Source: Planococcus circulans (GTDB lineage Bacteria > Bacillota > Bacilli > Bacillales_A > Planococcaceae). Taken from it: 64,000 nt of DNA. The position numbers were made by a program, and so were the translations under genes. Location: positions 186,001 through 250,000 of the forward strand of contig NZ_JAIQCL010000005.1 of NCBI RefSeq assembly GCF_020023385.1. Direction: 5' to 3'. The notes under the pieces were generated by a model. It saw only the letters and a program-made list of their open reading frames with translations, did not search any database and was not told the DNA's origin. This document shows positions 1 through 10,580 of this stretch, in pieces (position 1 is the stretch's first letter; the number at the start of each line of letters is the position of its first letter).

Positions 1-140
1 TCGATCTGCTGTTCGGCGAAGATGAAGAGCCCTTGGTATGTGAAGTGAATGCTGCCGCCCATATCCGCAATATCCTAAATGTCACGGGAGTCAATGTCGC
101 AGATGCCATGATTGCTTATATACTGGAGGACTTAACATGA
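1..140 (+). CDS. ATP-grasp (RimK-like) ligase, C-terminal fragment
   Basis: Only the last 45 codons are inside the window (frame starts at base 3, TGA at 138-140). The translation contains EVNAAAHIRNILNVTGVNVA, the typical C-terminal end of RimK-type ATP-grasp ligases, where the Glu-x-Asn pair binds the catalytic magnesium. These enzymes join a carboxylate to an amine through an acyl-phosphate. The stop codon overlaps the ATG of the next gene by four bases (ATGA), so the two ATP-grasp genes are translationally coupled and probably act together. The substrate cannot be told from this fragment. Confidence 0.75.
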   Translation, partial: DLLFGEDEEPLVCEVNAAAHIRNILNVTGVNVADAMIAYILEDLT

Positions 141-934
141 AACTTCTCTACGAAACAGCGGATGCTGAACGCAACTATGGATTTATCGAAGAATTGCAGC
201 GCTTTGGCGATTTCGGGCTGGTCCAATGGGACGACTGGAGCGAAAAAGGCCAAGCAATGCTTGTGGATAAGTTGCAGGGTGAAACTGTCCTGTTTCGCGC
301 TCGGCACCCTGAAGCTGCCCGGTTTCTGGAAGACCAAGGCATCCACCTGGTGAACCGGGCCGAAGTCAACCGCATCGCCAACGACAAATGGCAAAGCTAC
401 CAGTTGTTCCTGTTGCTTGGTGTACCGTCAGTTCCGACCCACCGGGAAGCGACGGAATTTCCGTGCATCGCCAAAACAGCTGACGGTCATGGCGGTTCGG
501 AGGTATGGCTCGTTGATAAGGCTGAAGACATTCCAACTGCCGCTTCCCCACTTATTTTTCAGCCAGTCGTTGAGCACCAGGCTGATGTCCGCGCCTATGT
601 CATTGGCACAGAAGTCGTCGGTGCCGTCAAACGCAGTGCCAAGAGTTCCTTCAAGGCCAATTACTCACTTGGTGGGAGCATCGAGAAAACCGTCCTTAGC
701 GCCGCGCAGGAAAAAGATGTTCTGCGGATCGCTCGCGCTTTGAACAGCGATTATATCGGCATCGACTTTCTGCTGCTCGAGGATGGTCGGCACCTGTTCA
801 ATGAAATCGAAGATCCCGTCGGTGCCCGTTCCTTTTACGAAACACATGATGAAAACATCGCCGAGCTATTAGTGGAGCATATGCGGAAACTTGAAAAGTA
901 TGCACCTTTCCGGCGGGAAGATCGGCCGAAGTAG
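137..934 (+). CDS. ATP-grasp domain ligase, paralogue of the upstream gene
   Basis: 265 residues. The N-terminal half is divergent; the middle (around residues 85-125) carries a nucleotide-binding stretch with IAKTADGHGGSEVW, a glycine-rich loop typical of ATP-grasp folds. HLFNEIEDPVGARSFYE near residue 215-231 supplies the acidic and Asn metal ligands. The size is at the lower end for RimK/YheC-like enzymes. The ATG overlaps the stop of the previous ATP-grasp gene, and the GGAG at about 125-128 is its likely ribosome-binding site. Function inferred: carboxylate-amine ligation by a paired ATP-grasp system, acting in the cytoplasm; substrate unknown. The gene is convergent with valS and shares its terminator region. 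Confidence 0.75.
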   Translation: MKLLYETADAERNYGFIEELQRFGDFGLVQWDDWSEKGQAMLVDKLQGETVLFRARHPEAARFLEDQGIHLVNRAEVNRIANDKWQSYQLFLLLGVPSVPTHREATEFPCIAKTADGHGGSEVWLVDKAEDIPTAASPLIFQPVVEHQADVRAYVIGTEVVGAVKRSAKSSFKANYSLGGSIEKTVLSAAQEKDVLRIARALNSDYIGIDFLLLEDGRHLFNEIEDPVGARSFYETHDENIAELLVEHMRKLEKYAPFRREDRPK

Positions 935-969
935 TAGCTGTATAAATCGTACTCGTTTTTTCACCTTTA

Positions 970-1061
970 GATATTCCGCAACACAGCTCCTAAAAGCCCG
1001 GTGCTCCTGCATCGCTGCGCTAGCTTGCCCGCGGGAGTCTCCGCTGTGTTGCTCCATATCC
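970..1061 (-). repeat. Repeat family R1, short copy (MITE-like)
   Basis: 92 bp bounded by near-perfect terminal inverted repeats: GATATTCCGCAACACAGCTC at the left and GCTGTGTTGCTCCATATCC at the right. The interior (CTCCTGCATCGCTGCGCTAG, then CCCGCGGGAGTCTCCGC) is shared in reverse orientation with the larger copy at 5532-5735. No coding potential. Confidence 0.8.
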
Positions 1062-1128
1062 TTTAATAAAACAGCAAAAGAATTAGGCTCACATTTTTCT
1101 TATTGTATTTTAGCGCCGGCGCGTCCCA

Positions 1129-1188
1129 GGGCTAAGCGAAGCAAAAAGACTGGCGTTTTTTACCTGGCTTTTTGCGGGAGCTATGCCC
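1129..1188. other. Long imperfect stem-loop in the intergenic region
   Basis: GGGC-TAAGC-GAA-GCAAAAAG pairs with CTTTTTGC-GGGA-GCTATGCCC around a T-rich loop. It lies between the R1 copy and the valS terminator. The rest of the 370-bp gap 935-1304 shows no supportable gene. Confidence 0.45.
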
Positions 1189-1262
1189 AAAACGTCCGAA
1201 GCGGTGTATAAAATTTCGCTCCATAACTTCAACATCATAGTTTGTAAAATGCCGCTAAACCG

Positions 1263-1298
1263 CAAAAACCGCTCTCCCATTTGGGAAAGCGGTTTTTT
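1263..1298. terminator. Bidirectional terminator between the ATP-grasp genes and valS
   Basis: AAACCGCTCTCCCA pairs with TGGGAAAGCGGTTT, with A- and T-runs on both sides, so it can serve the convergent valS and ATP-grasp transcripts. Confidence 0.85.
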
Positions 1299-1304
1299 CA
1301 TCTG

Positions 1305-3938
1305 TTACAGGTTCTGCAATTCTACAATGCGTTTTTCAACCGTTGCGTGTTTTTCCACGTAATCGGCTTGCTTCGCACGTTCTTCTGCAACAACGGCTTC
1401 AGGTGCTTTGGAAACAAAGCGTTCATTCGACAACTTACCGCTGACGAGTTTCACTTCTTTCGCCCATTTTTCCAGTTCCTTGTTCAGACGCGCAAGCTCT
1501 GCATCGATATCGATCAAGCCTTCAAGCGGCATGAACAACTCAGCACCGGACACGACAGCTGACATCGACTTTTCAGGAGCTTCGATGTTTTGGCCGATCG
1601 TCAATGTTTCCGGGTTGCAGAAACGTTCGATGTACGCTGCGTTCGCTTCAAGTACGGCATGCGTATTCGCGTCTTTCGCTGAAATCGTCAATGGCACTTT
1701 CTTGCTCATCGGCGACTGCACTTCCGCACGGATGGTCCGTACGGAACGGATGACATCCATCAACAGCTTCATGCTTGAAGACTGGCTTTGGTCCGTCAGG
1801 GAATCATCCACTGTCGGCCATGCGGCGATTGTGATCGATTCGCCTTGATGCGGCAGGTTCTGCCAGATTTCTTCCGTGATGAACGGCATGAACGGATGCA
1901 ATAGGCGCATCGTGTTATCCAGTACATAGGCAAGAACCGAACGCGTCATTTTCTTCGCTTCTTCGTCTTCGCCGTATAATGGCAATTTTGACATTTCGAT
2001 GTACCAGTCACAGAAATCGTCCCAGATGAAGTTGTAGAGCGAGCGTCCCACTTCACCGAATTCATAGCGTTCTGCAAGTTCCGTCACCTGTTCGATGGTT
2101 TCATTCAAACGGGTCAGGATCCATGAATCCGCTACGGATTTCTTGCCGGACAAATCGATTTGGTCGTACGTCATGCCTTCCATATTCATCAACGCGAAAC
2201 GGGAAGCGTTCCAGATTTTATTGGCAAAGTTCCAAACGGACTCGACTTTGTCGTTCGAATAGCGGAGATCCTGGCCAGGTGATGAGGCGGTCGCCAGGAA
2301 GTAGCGCAGCGAATCCGCTCCGTATTCCGAAATGACATCCATCGGATCGACGCCGTTGCCGAGCGATTTGGACATTTTACGTCCTTCCGCGTCACGTACA
2401 AGACCATGGATCAACACGTCTTTAAACGGTTTTTCACCAGTGAATTCAAGCGCCTGGAAAATCATGCGGGATACCCAGAAATTGATGATATCGTAACCCG
2501 TAACCAAAGCATCGGTCGGATAGTAGCGGCTCAAATCATCATTTTCTTCCGGCCAGCCGAGTGTCGAGAACGGCCATAGGGCAGATGAGAACCACGTATC
2601 CAGAACGTCTTCATCCTGCGTCCAGTTTTCAGCGTCAGCCGGTGCTTCATGACCTACGTAGATTTCGCCTGTTTCGTTATGGTACCAGGCTGGAATCTGA
2701 TGTCCCCACCAAAGTTGGCGCGAAATACACCAGTCGCGGATGTTTTCCATCCAGTGCAGGTACGTCTTCTCGAAACGATCCGGTACGAAGTTGACGCCCG
2801 CATCTGTTTTCTGCGCTTCCACCGAAGCCGCAGCTAAAGGCTGCATGTCGACGAACCATTGTGTCGATAGGTAAGGCTCGACAACTGCCCCGCTGCGTTC
2901 TGAATGGCCAACTGAATGCAGGTGCTCTTCGATTTTGAATAGAACATCCATGTCCTGCAGGTCTTTGATGATCTGCTTGCGGCATTCGAAACGGTCAAGC
3001 CCTTCGTATTTTCCGGCGTTTTCGTTCATCGAACCGTCTTCGTGCATGATCAGGACGCGTTCCAGGTTGTGGCGATTGCCGATTTCAAAGTCATTCGGGT
3101 CATGGGCAGGCGTAATTTTAACAGCGCCGCTTCCGAATTCCATGTCTACATAATCGTCCGCAACAATTTCCATTTCACGGCCGATGATCGGAAGGATGAC
3201 TTTTTTGCCGATTAAATGCTGGTAGCGCTCGTCTTTCGGGTGAACCGCTACGGCTGTATCGCCAAGCATCGTTTCCGGACGGGTAGTCGCGATTTCAATG
3301 TGGCCGCTGCCGTCTGCAAGCGGATAGCGCATATGATAGAACGCACCTTGTACGTCTTTGTAGATTACTTCAATATCCGAAATGGCGGTTTTCGTCGCCG
3401 GATCCCAGTTGATGATGTACTTGCCGCGGTAAATCAGCTTTTTCTCGTATAATTTCACGAATACTTCGCGCACCGCTTTCGACAAGCCGTCATCCAATGT
3501 GAAACGCTCACGGGAATAATCGAGGCCTAAGCCCAATTTTGACCATTGCTCACGGATATGGCCAGCGTACTGGTCTTTCCATTTCCATGATTCTTCAAGA
3601 AATGCTTCACGGCCCAAATCGTAGCGTGAACGCCCTTCTTCTTTCAGCTTGCCTTCCACTTTCGCCTGCGTCGCGATGCCGGCGTGGTCCATTCCTGGAA
3701 GCCATAGTGCATCAAAGCCCTGCATGCGTTTCATACGCGTCATGATATCCTGCAAAGTTGTATCCCAGGCATGCCCTAAATGCAGCTTGCCGGTAACGTT
3801 CGGCGGGGGAATCACAATGGTATACGGCGTTTTGCCGCTTTCCGGTTTCGCTTCGAAGAATTTGTTGTTGACCCACCAATCGTAACGCCCTTTTTCAATC
3901 GATTGCGGATCATACTTAGTCGACATCTGTTCAGTCAT
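1305..3938 (-). CDS. valS: Valyl-tRNA synthetase
   Basis: Charges tRNA-Val with valine in the cytoplasm. 877 residues from the chosen ATG, which follows AAAGGAGGAATTCC; upstream in-frame starts have no such site. Class I signatures are visible: [16 protein letters not shown] (HIGH region, about residue 45) and KMSKSLGN (KMSKS loop). The C-terminal coiled-coil arm (about 805-877, rich in Lys/Glu) is typical of ValRS, and the length matches B. subtilis ValS. Expression is controlled by the T-box leader just upstream. In B. subtilis folC follows valS; here the convergent ATP-grasp genes do. Confidence 0.98.
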   Translation of the reverse strand: MTEQMSTKYDPQSIEKGRYDWWVNNKFFEAKPESGKTPYTIVIPPPNVTGKLHLGHAWDTTLQDIMTRMKRMQGFDALWLPGMDHAGIATQAKVEGKLKEEGRSRYDLGREAFLEESWKWKDQYAGHIREQWSKLGLGLDYSRERFTLDDGLSKAVREVFVKLYEKKLIYRGKYIINWDPATKTAISDIEVIYKDVQGAFYHMRYPLADGSGHIEIATTRPETMLGDTAVAVHPKDERYQHLIGKKVILPIIGREMEIVADDYVDMEFGSGAVKITPAHDPNDFEIGNRHNLERVLIMHEDGSMNENAGKYEGLDRFECRKQIIKDLQDMDVLFKIEEHLHSVGHSERSGAVVEPYLSTQWFVDMQPLAAASVEAQKTDAGVNFVPDRFEKTYLHWMENIRDWCISRQLWWGHQIPAWYHNETGEIYVGHEAPADAENWTQDEDVLDTWFSSALWPFSTLGWPEENDDLSRYYPTDALVTGYDIINFWVSRMIFQALEFTGEKPFKDVLIHGLVRDAEGRKMSKSLGNGVDPMDVISEYGADSLRYFLATASSPGQDLRYSNDKVESVWNFANKIWNASRFALMNMEGMTYDQIDLSGKKSVADSWILTRLNETIEQVTELAERYEFGEVGRSLYNFIWDDFCDWYIEMSKLPLYGEDEEAKKMTRSVLAYVLDNTMRLLHPFMPFITEEIWQNLPHQGESITIAAWPTVDDSLTDQSQSSSMKLLMDVIRSVRTIRAEVQSPMSKKVPLTISAKDANTHAVLEANAAYIERFCNPETLTIGQNIEAPEKSMSAVVSGAELFMPLEGLIDIDAELARLNKELEKWAKEVKLVSGKLSNERFVSKAPEAVVAEERAKQADYVEKHATVEKRIVELQNL

Positions 3939-3965
3939 TGGAATTCCTCCTTTAATTTCTGGCAC

Positions 3966-4215
3966 AACGCAAAAAACTCCTGTCGTCTGTAAAGGACGAA
4001 GGAGTTTTTCGCGGTACCACCTTTATACACAGGTCCATTTTCAGACCTGGCTCTCAAGTTTCATAACGGATGTTAAGTCCGGTTCCCGCTACTCTGTTCA
4101 CGGCAACTGCTCCGAGGTGACATTCAAATATGTGTCCATGAAAGCCTCTCACCAATCAGCCTTCTCTCTGAAATGCACGCACATTCTACTATCCTCTTCA
4201 ACGCATGATTATCTA
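3966..4215 (-). promoter_or_regulatory. T-box leader, valine-specific
   Basis: The strand-reversed T-box core CGCGGTACCA lies at 4010-4019 (TGGTACCGCG on the minus strand). It is followed toward valS by a terminator hairpin at about 3968-4006 (AACTCCTTCGTCC/GACGACAGGAGTT plus a T-run). The stem I specifier context GAAT-GTC-ACC puts a valine GTC codon at 4119-4121. Uncharged tRNA-Val should favour the antiterminator and switch on valS. The exact 5' end is approximate. Confidence 0.93.
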
Positions 4216-4231
4216 ATTACCCTTATTGTAC

Positions 4232-5281
4232 TCAATATCCGCTTTTAGCGTCAAGTTTTTTTACAATGAATGATACAAGCGGCGCCGCCACCAGCAGGAT
4301 GAAGAACAAACGGAACAGCTGGAAGCCGGTGATGAGTGCCACATCTCCTCCAACGGCGAGCGCCGTGATCGCCATTTCCGCGATGCCGCCGGGTGCTGCA
4401 CTTAAGAAGAAGTCGAGGAATATGTATTCCGGCAGCCAAGCCGTTAACACGAAGGCAATCAAGACAGTAAAGCCGATCAGCAGGATATTATTCAAAACAA
4501 TCGCAGCACCCAAACGGAACGTCAGCTTATCGCCGATCCCTTCCATCTGCAAGCCGAGATTCGCTCCGATACACACTTGTGCGATCGCAATCAACCAGTA
4601 CGGCATATCGATCAGGACATCGCCTGAAACCGTCTGTACGACGGCCATTGTGAGAATTGGCGCCAGCAGTTCAGCAGCAGGAAAGCCGATTTTTTTCATG
4701 CCGGCGTAAAGCGCCCATCCGACAACGAACGCCATAACGAATAACAGCGGTGAAAACGCAAAGAGCTGCTGCTCCATTTCCCCTGCGCCTCTGCCGTTCA
4801 GAAAAATCGTCAGGAACGGCACAATGGTCACTACCATGAAAATCCGGATCGTCTGTATCATCGTCACGACGGTGATGTTCGCTGACTTGACGTCTTCTGC
4901 AATAACCACCATCTGCGCCAAGCCGCCGGGGATCGATCCAAGCAAACTGGTCGCCAGGCTTTCATGGACCATGCGCTTGAACAATAAGCCGAGCCCAATC
5001 GACAGCGCCACGACCGATACCGTCATGAACGCCATGTACGGCAAATCCACCACCATCAACAGCACTGCATCCCGCGTAAACGAGGAACCGATCTGCACAC
5101 CGAGCATCACCAGCCCCACTGTCCGCAGAATTTTTGGCCAGTATAAAGGGATTTTCGTAAATTGATTGACCAACAGCAAGGCGAACATCGGCCCAAGCAG
5201 CCAAGGCAGGAACATCCCGGCCACTTCAAACACCGCTCCCGCTGCCGCCGCTATGAGCGCGGTCATAATAAATGGCCTCAC
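4232..5281 (-). CDS. AbrB-family integral membrane transporter
   Basis: About 349 residues, almost entirely hydrophobic helices in two similar halves, as in the membrane 'AbrB' family (PF05145, unrelated to the transition-state regulator and once labelled ammonia monooxygenase-like). Repeated glycine-rich motifs such as LLGSIPGGLAQM and AAPGGIAEMAI occur at equivalent places in each half. The start is taken as GTG at 5281, because GGAGG lies seven bases before it; the ATG at 5287 is too close to that site. Substrate unknown. It stands where B. subtilis has spoVID-ysxE, between hemL and valS, and is transcribed with them but separated by a terminator from hemL. Confidence 0.8.
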   Translation of the reverse strand: MRPFIMTALIAAAAGAVFEVAGMFLPWLLGPMFALLLVNQFTKIPLYWPKILRTVGLVMLGVQIGSSFTRDAVLLMVVDLPYMAFMTVSVVALSIGLGLLFKRMVHESLATSLLGSIPGGLAQMVVIAEDVKSANITVVTMIQTIRIFMVVTIVPFLTIFLNGRGAGEMEQQLFAFSPLLFVMAFVVGWALYAGMKKIGFPAAELLAPILTMAVVQTVSGDVLIDMPYWLIAIAQVCIGANLGLQMEGIGDKLTFRLGAAIVLNNILLIGFTVLIAFVLTAWLPEYIFLDFFLSAAPGGIAEMAITALAVGGDVALITGFQLFRLFFILLVAAPLVSFIVKKLDAKSGY

Positions 5282-5393
5282 AATCATCCCTCCTTTTTCC
5301 AAGCGCTGCTATTTCTTTCTATGTTACACGAAAGACCTCCATTCGTGGGCAGTAGATGTTATCCACCCGCAGTCTTTCTATTTATCAATAACC

Positions 5394-5441
5394 GAAAAAA
5401 AGCGCTGGAGCATCTGGATGACCCAGACGCTTCAACGCTCT
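5394..5441 (-). terminator. Terminator downstream of hemL and repeat R1
   Basis: AGCGCTGGAGCATCTGG pairs imperfectly with CCAGACGCTTCAACGCT. On the minus strand the stem is followed by seven T residues. It is the first good terminator after the hem operon, which implies that the R1 element between it and hemL is transcribed. Confidence 0.75.
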
Positions 5442-5531
5442 TAACTATTTTTAATTAACGAACTTACCTAATGTCCACAAACCCTAAACTATTCTGTAAA
5501 GCCAGTACATCTTATATTACTTCTACCTAAA

Positions 5532-5735
5532 GGATATGAAGCAACACAGCGGAGACTCCCGCGGGAGCAGTGCAACGATATAGAGGAAATCCACTCGGGC
5601 GTTTAGCCCGAGTTAGTTCGGCGCAAGCCCGTAGGAAAGATACGACCGAAAGGAATTCGGGCCGTATCTTTGCGACGAAGCTAGCGCAGCGATGCAGGAG
5701 CACTGGGTTTTTAGGAGCTGTGTTGCGGAATATCC
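5532..5735 (+). repeat. Repeat family R1, long copy
   Basis: 204 bp with terminal inverted repeats GGATATGAAGCAACACAGC and GCTGTGTTGCGGAATATCC. It carries internal hairpins, including ACTCGGGCGTTTAGCCCGAG and a GATACGACC/GGGCCGTATC stem that the short copies lack. The interior CGACGAAGCTAGCGCAGCGA recurs at 42712-42745. Within the 480-bp gap 5282-5761 this and the terminator are the only structures seen. Confidence 0.8.
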
Positions 5736-5761
5736 TCAAATAAAAATACCATCAAACTTTA

Positions 5762-7048
5762 TTAACGTGCCAATTTAGCGAATACAGTATGGAATGCTTC
5801 CACGGTTTTTGCAATATGCTCTTCCGTGTGGGCAGTCGATAGGAACATGCCTTCAAACTGGGACGGTGGCAGGAAGATGCCTTCTTCCGCCATCAAGCGG
5901 TAATAATCCGCGAACAACTCCGTGTCCGAAGTTTTCGCCATCTCGAAATCGACTACCTCTTCGTTTGTGAAGAAGAACCCGATCATCGAACCTGCACGGT
6001 TGACGGTATGCGGGATATTGTATTTCGTCGCCGCTTCACGGAAACCTTTTTCAAGCTGGTCGCCGCGTTCGATGAACACGTCGTAACTTTCTTCCGTCAG
6101 ACGGGACAACGTCTCAAAGCCTGCACGCATCGCCAGTGGGTTACCTGACAAGGTTCCAGCCTGATAGATCGATCCGCTTGGTGCAACCTGCTGCATGATT
6201 TCACGTTTGCCGCCGAACGCACCGACCGGCAATCCGCCGCCGATGACTTTGCCGAGACAAGTCATGTCCGGCGTTACGCCGAAATAGCCTTGTGCGCAAT
6301 TGAAGCCGACACGGAAACCGGTCATGACTTCATCAAAAATCAAAATCGTGCCGTTTTCGTGCGTCAAATTGCGGAGCTCCATCAAAAAGCCTTCATTTGG
6401 CGGCACAACGCCCATATTGCCCGCAACCGGTTCTACAATAACGGCAGCCAGATCGTCGCCGTATTCCTGGAAAGCCATGCGGACACTTTCAAGGTCGTTG
6501 TATGGAACGGTAATCGTATTTTTAGCGATCGACGCTGGAACACCCGGTGAATCCGGCAAACCCAACGTCGCGACGCCTGAACCTGCTTTGATCAGCAGGC
6601 TGTCGCCGTGGCCATGGTAGCAGCCTTCAAATTTCAAGATCTTATCGCGGCCGGTATAGCCACGTGCTACACGCAATGCACTCATCGTCGCTTCCGTGCC
6701 TGAAGATACCATGCGGACCATTTCAATCGAAGGAACGCGTTCCATGACCAATTTCGCCATGGTGTTCTCAAGTTCAGTCGGTGCGCCGAATGATGTTCCA
6801 AGCGCTGCCGTTTCCTGAATCGCTTTGACGACTTCCGGATGGGCATGGCCCAGAATCAGCGGCCCCCATGACAGGACGTAATCGATATACGTATTGCCGT
6901 CGATGTCTGTGATGGTCGCTCCGCTTCCGGATTGCATGAAGATCGGATCCATATTGACCGATTTAAACGCACGGACCGGGCTGTTGACGCCGCCCGGCAT
7001 TAGTTTTTTAGCTTCTGTGAATGCTGCCGATGATTTTTCGTATGTCAT
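5762..7048 (-). CDS. hemL: Glutamate-1-semialdehyde 2,1-aminomutase
   Basis: PLP enzyme converting glutamate-1-semialdehyde to 5-aminolevulinate, the second step of the C5 haem route. 428 residues, the usual length. Class III aminotransferase motifs are present: [11 protein letters not shown] (Asp for the PLP ring nitrogen) and [16 protein letters not shown], which holds the Schiff-base lysine near residue 267. The [15 protein letters not shown] block binds the cofactor phosphate. Last gene of hemAXCDBL; its ATG overlaps the hemB stop by four bases, so it is translationally coupled. Context excludes the second paralogue (gsaB) found in some Bacillales. Confidence 0.97.
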   Translation of the reverse strand: MTYEKSSAAFTEAKKLMPGGVNSPVRAFKSVNMDPIFMQSGSGATITDIDGNTYIDYVLSWGPLILGHAHPEVVKAIQETAALGTSFGAPTELENTMAKLVMERVPSIEMVRMVSSGTEATMSALRVARGYTGRDKILKFEGCYHGHGDSLLIKAGSGVATLGLPDSPGVPASIAKNTITVPYNDLESVRMAFQEYGDDLAAVIVEPVAGNMGVVPPNEGFLMELRNLTHENGTILIFDEVMTGFRVGFNCAQGYFGVTPDMTCLGKVIGGGLPVGAFGGKREIMQQVAPSGSIYQAGTLSGNPLAMRAGFETLSRLTEESYDVFIERGDQLEKGFREAATKYNIPHTVNRAGSMIGFFFTNEEVVDFEMAKTSDTELFADYYRLMAEEGIFLPPSQFEGMFLSTAHTEEHIAKTVEAFHTVFAKLAR

Positions 7049-8028
7049 TTAGTTCCCTCCAACCAGCGTGCTGCATCTTTTGCGTGATAGGTCATTACGA
7101 TATCCGCTCCTGCGCGCTTCATGCTCAATAAGGTTTCCAAAACGATTTTCTCTTCATCGATCCAACCGTTCGCCGCTGCCGCTTTGACCATGGCGTATTC
7201 GCCTGAAACATTATAAGCGACAATCGGGATATCGAAATTATCGCGGACTTCGCGGATGATGTCCAAATAAGACAATGCGGGTTTGACGATCATGAAATCT
7301 GCGCCTTCTTGAACGTCAGAAGTTGCTTCACGCAAAGCTTCCATGCGGTTTGCCGGGTCCATCTGGTAGGTTTTACGGTCGCCGAATTGAGGCGTTGAGT
7401 GAGCCGCTTCACGGAAAGGACCATAATAAGCGGAAGAATATTTGACGCCGTAAGACATGATCGGCGTATTTTCAAAGCCTGCCTGATCCAAGCCATAGCG
7501 GATTGCAGCAACAAAACCGTCCATCATATTCGATGGGGCGATGATGTCAGCTCCTGCTTTTGCCTGAGATACTGCAGTACGCGCCAACAGATCCAAGGAT
7601 TCATCGTTCAGAATAACGCCGTTTTCGATGACGCCGCAATGGCCGTGATCGGTGTATTGGCATAGGCATGTATCAGCGATGACCACCAGTTCCGGATGGC
7701 GATTTTTCGCAAAACGGATCGCTTCCTGCGTGATGCCATGATCGTGATAAGCTTGTGTGCCGACTGCGTCTTTTTCGTTCGGTACGCCGAAAAGAATGAC
7801 AGAAGGAATTCCAAGATCCACAACTTCGTCCAGTTCTTCACCCAATTTATCCAGTGAATAATGGTAAACACCTGGCATTGATGAAATCTCATGTTTGATG
7901 TTCTCGCCTTCAACGACAAAAATCGGATATATGAAATCCTCTTTATGTAAGCTCGTTTCGCGGACCATCGACCGGATATTGGCAGAACCGCGTAAACGGC
8001 GGTGACGGTTAAAATTCAATTCTTTCAT
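7045..8028 (-). CDS. hemB: Delta-aminolevulinic acid dehydratase (porphobilinogen synthase)
   Basis: Condenses two 5-aminolevulinate molecules to porphobilinogen. 327 residues. The cysteine cluster [15 protein letters not shown] (about residues 119-133) is the zinc-binding form of the active site. The two catalytic lysines lie in [16 protein letters not shown] and [12 protein letters not shown]. It starts at ATG after GAAAGGAAG, overlaps the hemL start downstream, and its own start overlaps the hemD stop, so the end of the operon is tightly coupled. Confidence 0.97.
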   Translation of the reverse strand: MKELNFNRHRRLRGSANIRSMVRETSLHKEDFIYPIFVVEGENIKHEISSMPGVYHYSLDKLGEELDEVVDLGIPSVILFGVPNEKDAVGTQAYHDHGITQEAIRFAKNRHPELVVIADTCLCQYTDHGHCGVIENGVILNDESLDLLARTAVSQAKAGADIIAPSNMMDGFVAAIRYGLDQAGFENTPIMSYGVKYSSAYYGPFREAAHSTPQFGDRKTYQMDPANRMEALREATSDVQEGADFMIVKPALSYLDIIREVRDNFDIPIVAYNVSGEYAMVKAAAANGWIDEEKIVLETLLSMKRAGADIVMTYHAKDAARWLEGTK

Positions 8029-8726
8029 TTCGGTAAACTTCCTTTCGCTATTTCATTGATGACTTCCAGATAAGTATATTTTTTAGGAGTGAAATCCACA
8101 GTTCCGCCGTTTGCCTCAATGGCCTGTTTCGTTACATGGCCAATGGCAGCGGTGCGGATATCCGACCAGTCTCCCCCTGCCTGCCGGTATGCCGACACGG
8201 CAGAAGGGCTGGCGAATAGAATGATGACATTTTTCAGGTCCACCAGTTTTTTTGCATTGTTTAAATTCATCACGGTATCGTAGACCGTCCATTCATCCAC
8301 TTGCATATGCATCGAAGCAATGGTGTTTCTCGCTAAATTGCCTTTGATGAACAGGCAGTTGACTTTGCCGGAAACCACCGGAAACTCCTGGATGAAATGA
8401 TCGGCACTAAAAACCCGTGGAATAAAGTCAACGGTGTAGCCATGCTGCTGCAGTACGGCAGCCGTCTGGTCGCCGACAGCCGCAATTTTCGCCGTCACAT
8501 TTTCACCAAGCTGGCAAAATGCCTGCGCACTGGTCCGGCTTGTGAAAATCAACCAGTCGTAGCCATTGAGGTCCGGCTTGTCCAACTGACGGACTTCAGT
8601 GGTGACGAGCGGTACATAAAGCGTCTTTGCTCCCAGAGATTGTGCAAGGTGAACCGCTTCCTCCGGTTCTCTGGAGCCGGTGAAAACGATGGTTTCGCCT
8701 TGAAGCAAAAGAGCTTTCTCAGACAT
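8025..8726 (-). CDS. hemD: Uroporphyrinogen-III synthase
   Basis: Closes linear hydroxymethylbilane with inversion of ring D to give uroporphyrinogen III. 233 residues, low sequence conservation as usual for HemD, but with recognisable pieces: [12 protein letters not shown] at the start, [24 protein letters not shown] and [12 protein letters not shown]. The last two match the conserved SerThr-rich loop between the two domains. It overlaps both hemC (8719-8726) and hemB, fitting the operon order of B. subtilis. Confidence 0.93.
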   Translation of the reverse strand: MSEKALLLQGETIVFTGSREPEEAVHLAQSLGAKTLYVPLVTTEVRQLDKPDLNGYDWLIFTSRTSAQAFCQLGENVTAKIAAVGDQTAAVLQQHGYTVDFIPRVFSADHFIQEFPVVSGKVNCLFIKGNLARNTIASMHMQVDEWTVYDTVMNLNNAKKLVDLKNVIILFASPSAVSAYRQAGGDWSDIRTAAIGHVTKQAIEANGGTVDFTPKKYTYLEVINEIAKGSLPK

Positions 8727-9648
8727 TGCTCTCAGCTTTAACGCGTTGAATCAAGTCGTAGCCGCCTTGTGCACTGATTTTCTCAGCCACTTCACGGCCG
8801 GCTTCGACCGGGTCACGGCTGATCGCTGTTTCCTTGAACACCTGATCCGCTTCGGGTGAAGAGATCAATCCTGTAAATGTGATTTCTCCATCCTTCACAG
8901 TTCCATATCCAGCAATCGGCACTTGGCAGCTGCCATCCATATCACGCAGGAATTTGCGTTCTGCATTAACCGCCAAAGCTGTTTCTTCATGATTAAGTTT
9001 AGCAAGTTCAGCCAACAGTTCTTCGTCTTCTTCGCGGCATTCAATCCCTAACGCGCCTTGACCGATAGCCGGAAGGCACTCGTCGACTTCCAGGAATTCT
9101 GTCACCAAATCATCTTTCCAGCCCATCCGCTTCAATCCGGCTGCTGCTAAAATGATGGCGTCAAAATCGCCCGCCTTCAATTTTGCAAGACGTGTATCGA
9201 TGTTACCGCGGATCCATTGGATATCAAGGTCCGGACGCAACAGCAAAAGCTGTGAACTGCGGCGCAGGCTGCTTGTTCCGACAACTGCTCCAATCGGAAG
9301 GTCCAATAATTTCACATGGTCGTTGGCGATGTACGCGTCGCGCGGGTCTTCGCGTTCTGGAATACAGCCGATCGTCAAGGTTTCCGGTAATACAGAAGGC
9401 ATATCCTTCATGCTGTGGACAGCAAAATCGATTTCTTTATTGAACAGTGCCTGTTCAATTTCTTTGACGAAAAGACCTTTGCCGCCGACTTTTGACAGCA
9501 TAACATCAACAATGCGATCGCCTTTCGTGACGATTTCCTTGATTTCAAATTCAAATGGCGATCCCGCCGCTTTTAACTTATCGATAAACTGGTTGGTTTG
9601 TGTCAACGCCAGCTTGCTTCTTCTTGAACCTACAATAATTTTTCTCAA
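8719..9648 (-). CDS. hemC: Hydroxymethylbilane synthase (porphobilinogen deaminase)
   Basis: Polymerises four porphobilinogen units on a dipyrromethane cofactor. About 309 residues. The cofactor cysteine is in [14 protein letters not shown] near residue 242; VHSMKDMPS carries the catalytic Asp region, and [12 protein letters not shown] holds the arginines that bind substrate. Start chosen as TTG at 9648, giving [15 protein letters not shown] behind AAGGGTAGGATTCAT. A second in-frame TTG at 9675 would overlap the hemX stop and has no clear ribosome site. Confidence 0.95.
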   Translation of the reverse strand: MRKIIVGSRRSKLALTQTNQFIDKLKAAGSPFEFEIKEIVTKGDRIVDVMLSKVGGKGLFVKEIEQALFNKEIDFAVHSMKDMPSVLPETLTIGCIPEREDPRDAYIANDHVKLLDLPIGAVVGTSSLRRSSQLLLLRPDLDIQWIRGNIDTRLAKLKAGDFDAIILAAAGLKRMGWKDDLVTEFLEVDECLPAIGQGALGIECREEDEELLAELAKLNHEETALAVNAERKFLRDMDGSCQVPIAGYGTVKDGEITFTGLISSPEADQVFKETAISRDPVEAGREVAEKISAQGGYDLIQRVKAESNV

Positions 9649-9665
9649 ATGAATCCTACCCTTCT

Positions 9666-10496
9666 TTAATACCAAAAATGAAATTCAGATAATCGGCTGC
9701 CTAAAAAGAAATTGATCAGCAGCAGTAAAAATGCATACGTATGGGCCAGAGCGTAATTCATCCCATTCAATGAACCTTTGCGGTGCCACCACAGCACGAA
9801 GCTGTAGACCACCAGCAAGATGAATGATCCAACGATCTTCATGTCGAATATGGAGAACGTAGCAAGCGAAATAAATGCCCATTGCAGCCCCAGCACCAAC
9901 GACACGAACAGCAGCGAAATTCCGACGAGGATTGAAATCGTCATGAATTGCTGCGTTTGGCCAAGTGATGGCAAATTTGCCCATTGCTTGGTCCATTTTT
10001 TCTGCTTCAGCATTCTATAGAGAATCATGTGAAGCGCCGAAAAAACGAACGACAGGGAGAAAGCCACATAGGAAAGAATCGCGAAGCTGATGTGGATGAA
10101 CAATAATTCCGATACCAATGCTTCCCCTACAGGCGACCGTTCAATCTGGACCGGTGCGAACGTATGGATCGTCATGAAGATGAACCCGATGATATTGATG
10201 AAAAATACAGCAAAATCAAAGCGGTAGAAAATCCTCAGAACGAGCGACAGCGTCACTAAGAGCCAGGCATAAAAGTAAATGCCTTCAAACAAAGTCAATA
10301 TCGGGAATCGCTGGGTCTCGAAGATATACAAGCCCAGGAAGATCGTTTGCAGTACCCAGACAATGCCGAGCAAGCTCATGGCGATCCGGCTGGCTCTCTT
10401 CTCTTTATATAAGTAGTCTATAAAATAAAAAACAAGGCTGACAGCATATAGTATAACCATAGCTTCGTGCAGCCTTGCCATTGTTATATCAGCCAT
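9666..10496 (-). CDS. hemX: Cytochrome c-assembly-type membrane protein HemX
   Basis: About 276 residues with eight or so hydrophobic helices, matching B. subtilis HemX in length and operon position. HemX belongs to the CcmC/CcsA-like family and is reported to lower the level of glutamyl-tRNA reductase (HemA) in B. subtilis, so it is a brake on the pathway rather than an enzyme of it. The start ATG at 10496 follows AAGGGGAATGGG; longer in-frame starts lack a site. Membrane location is clear from the sequence; the regulatory role is taken from the family. Confidence 0.9.
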   Translation of the reverse strand: MADITMARLHEAMVILYAVSLVFYFIDYLYKEKRASRIAMSLLGIVWVLQTIFLGLYIFETQRFPILTLFEGIYFYAWLLVTLSLVLRIFYRFDFAVFFINIIGFIFMTIHTFAPVQIERSPVGEALVSELLFIHISFAILSYVAFSLSFVFSALHMILYRMLKQKKWTKQWANLPSLGQTQQFMTISILVGISLLFVSLVLGLQWAFISLATFSIFDMKIVGSFILLVVYSFVLWWHRKGSLNGMNYALAHTYAFLLLLINFFLGSRLSEFHFWY

Positions 10497-10580
10497 CCCA
10501 TTCCCCTTCGTTTCCATAGTTAAAGGCGTTCCGTCTCTACATTTTAACATATAGATCCGAAAACGCCTCTTTTAGAAAGC

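Noticed and set aside
1110..1301. 63-codon minus-strand frame over the valS terminator
   Set aside because: It runs through the stem-loop and terminator and has no family resemblance that I can support.
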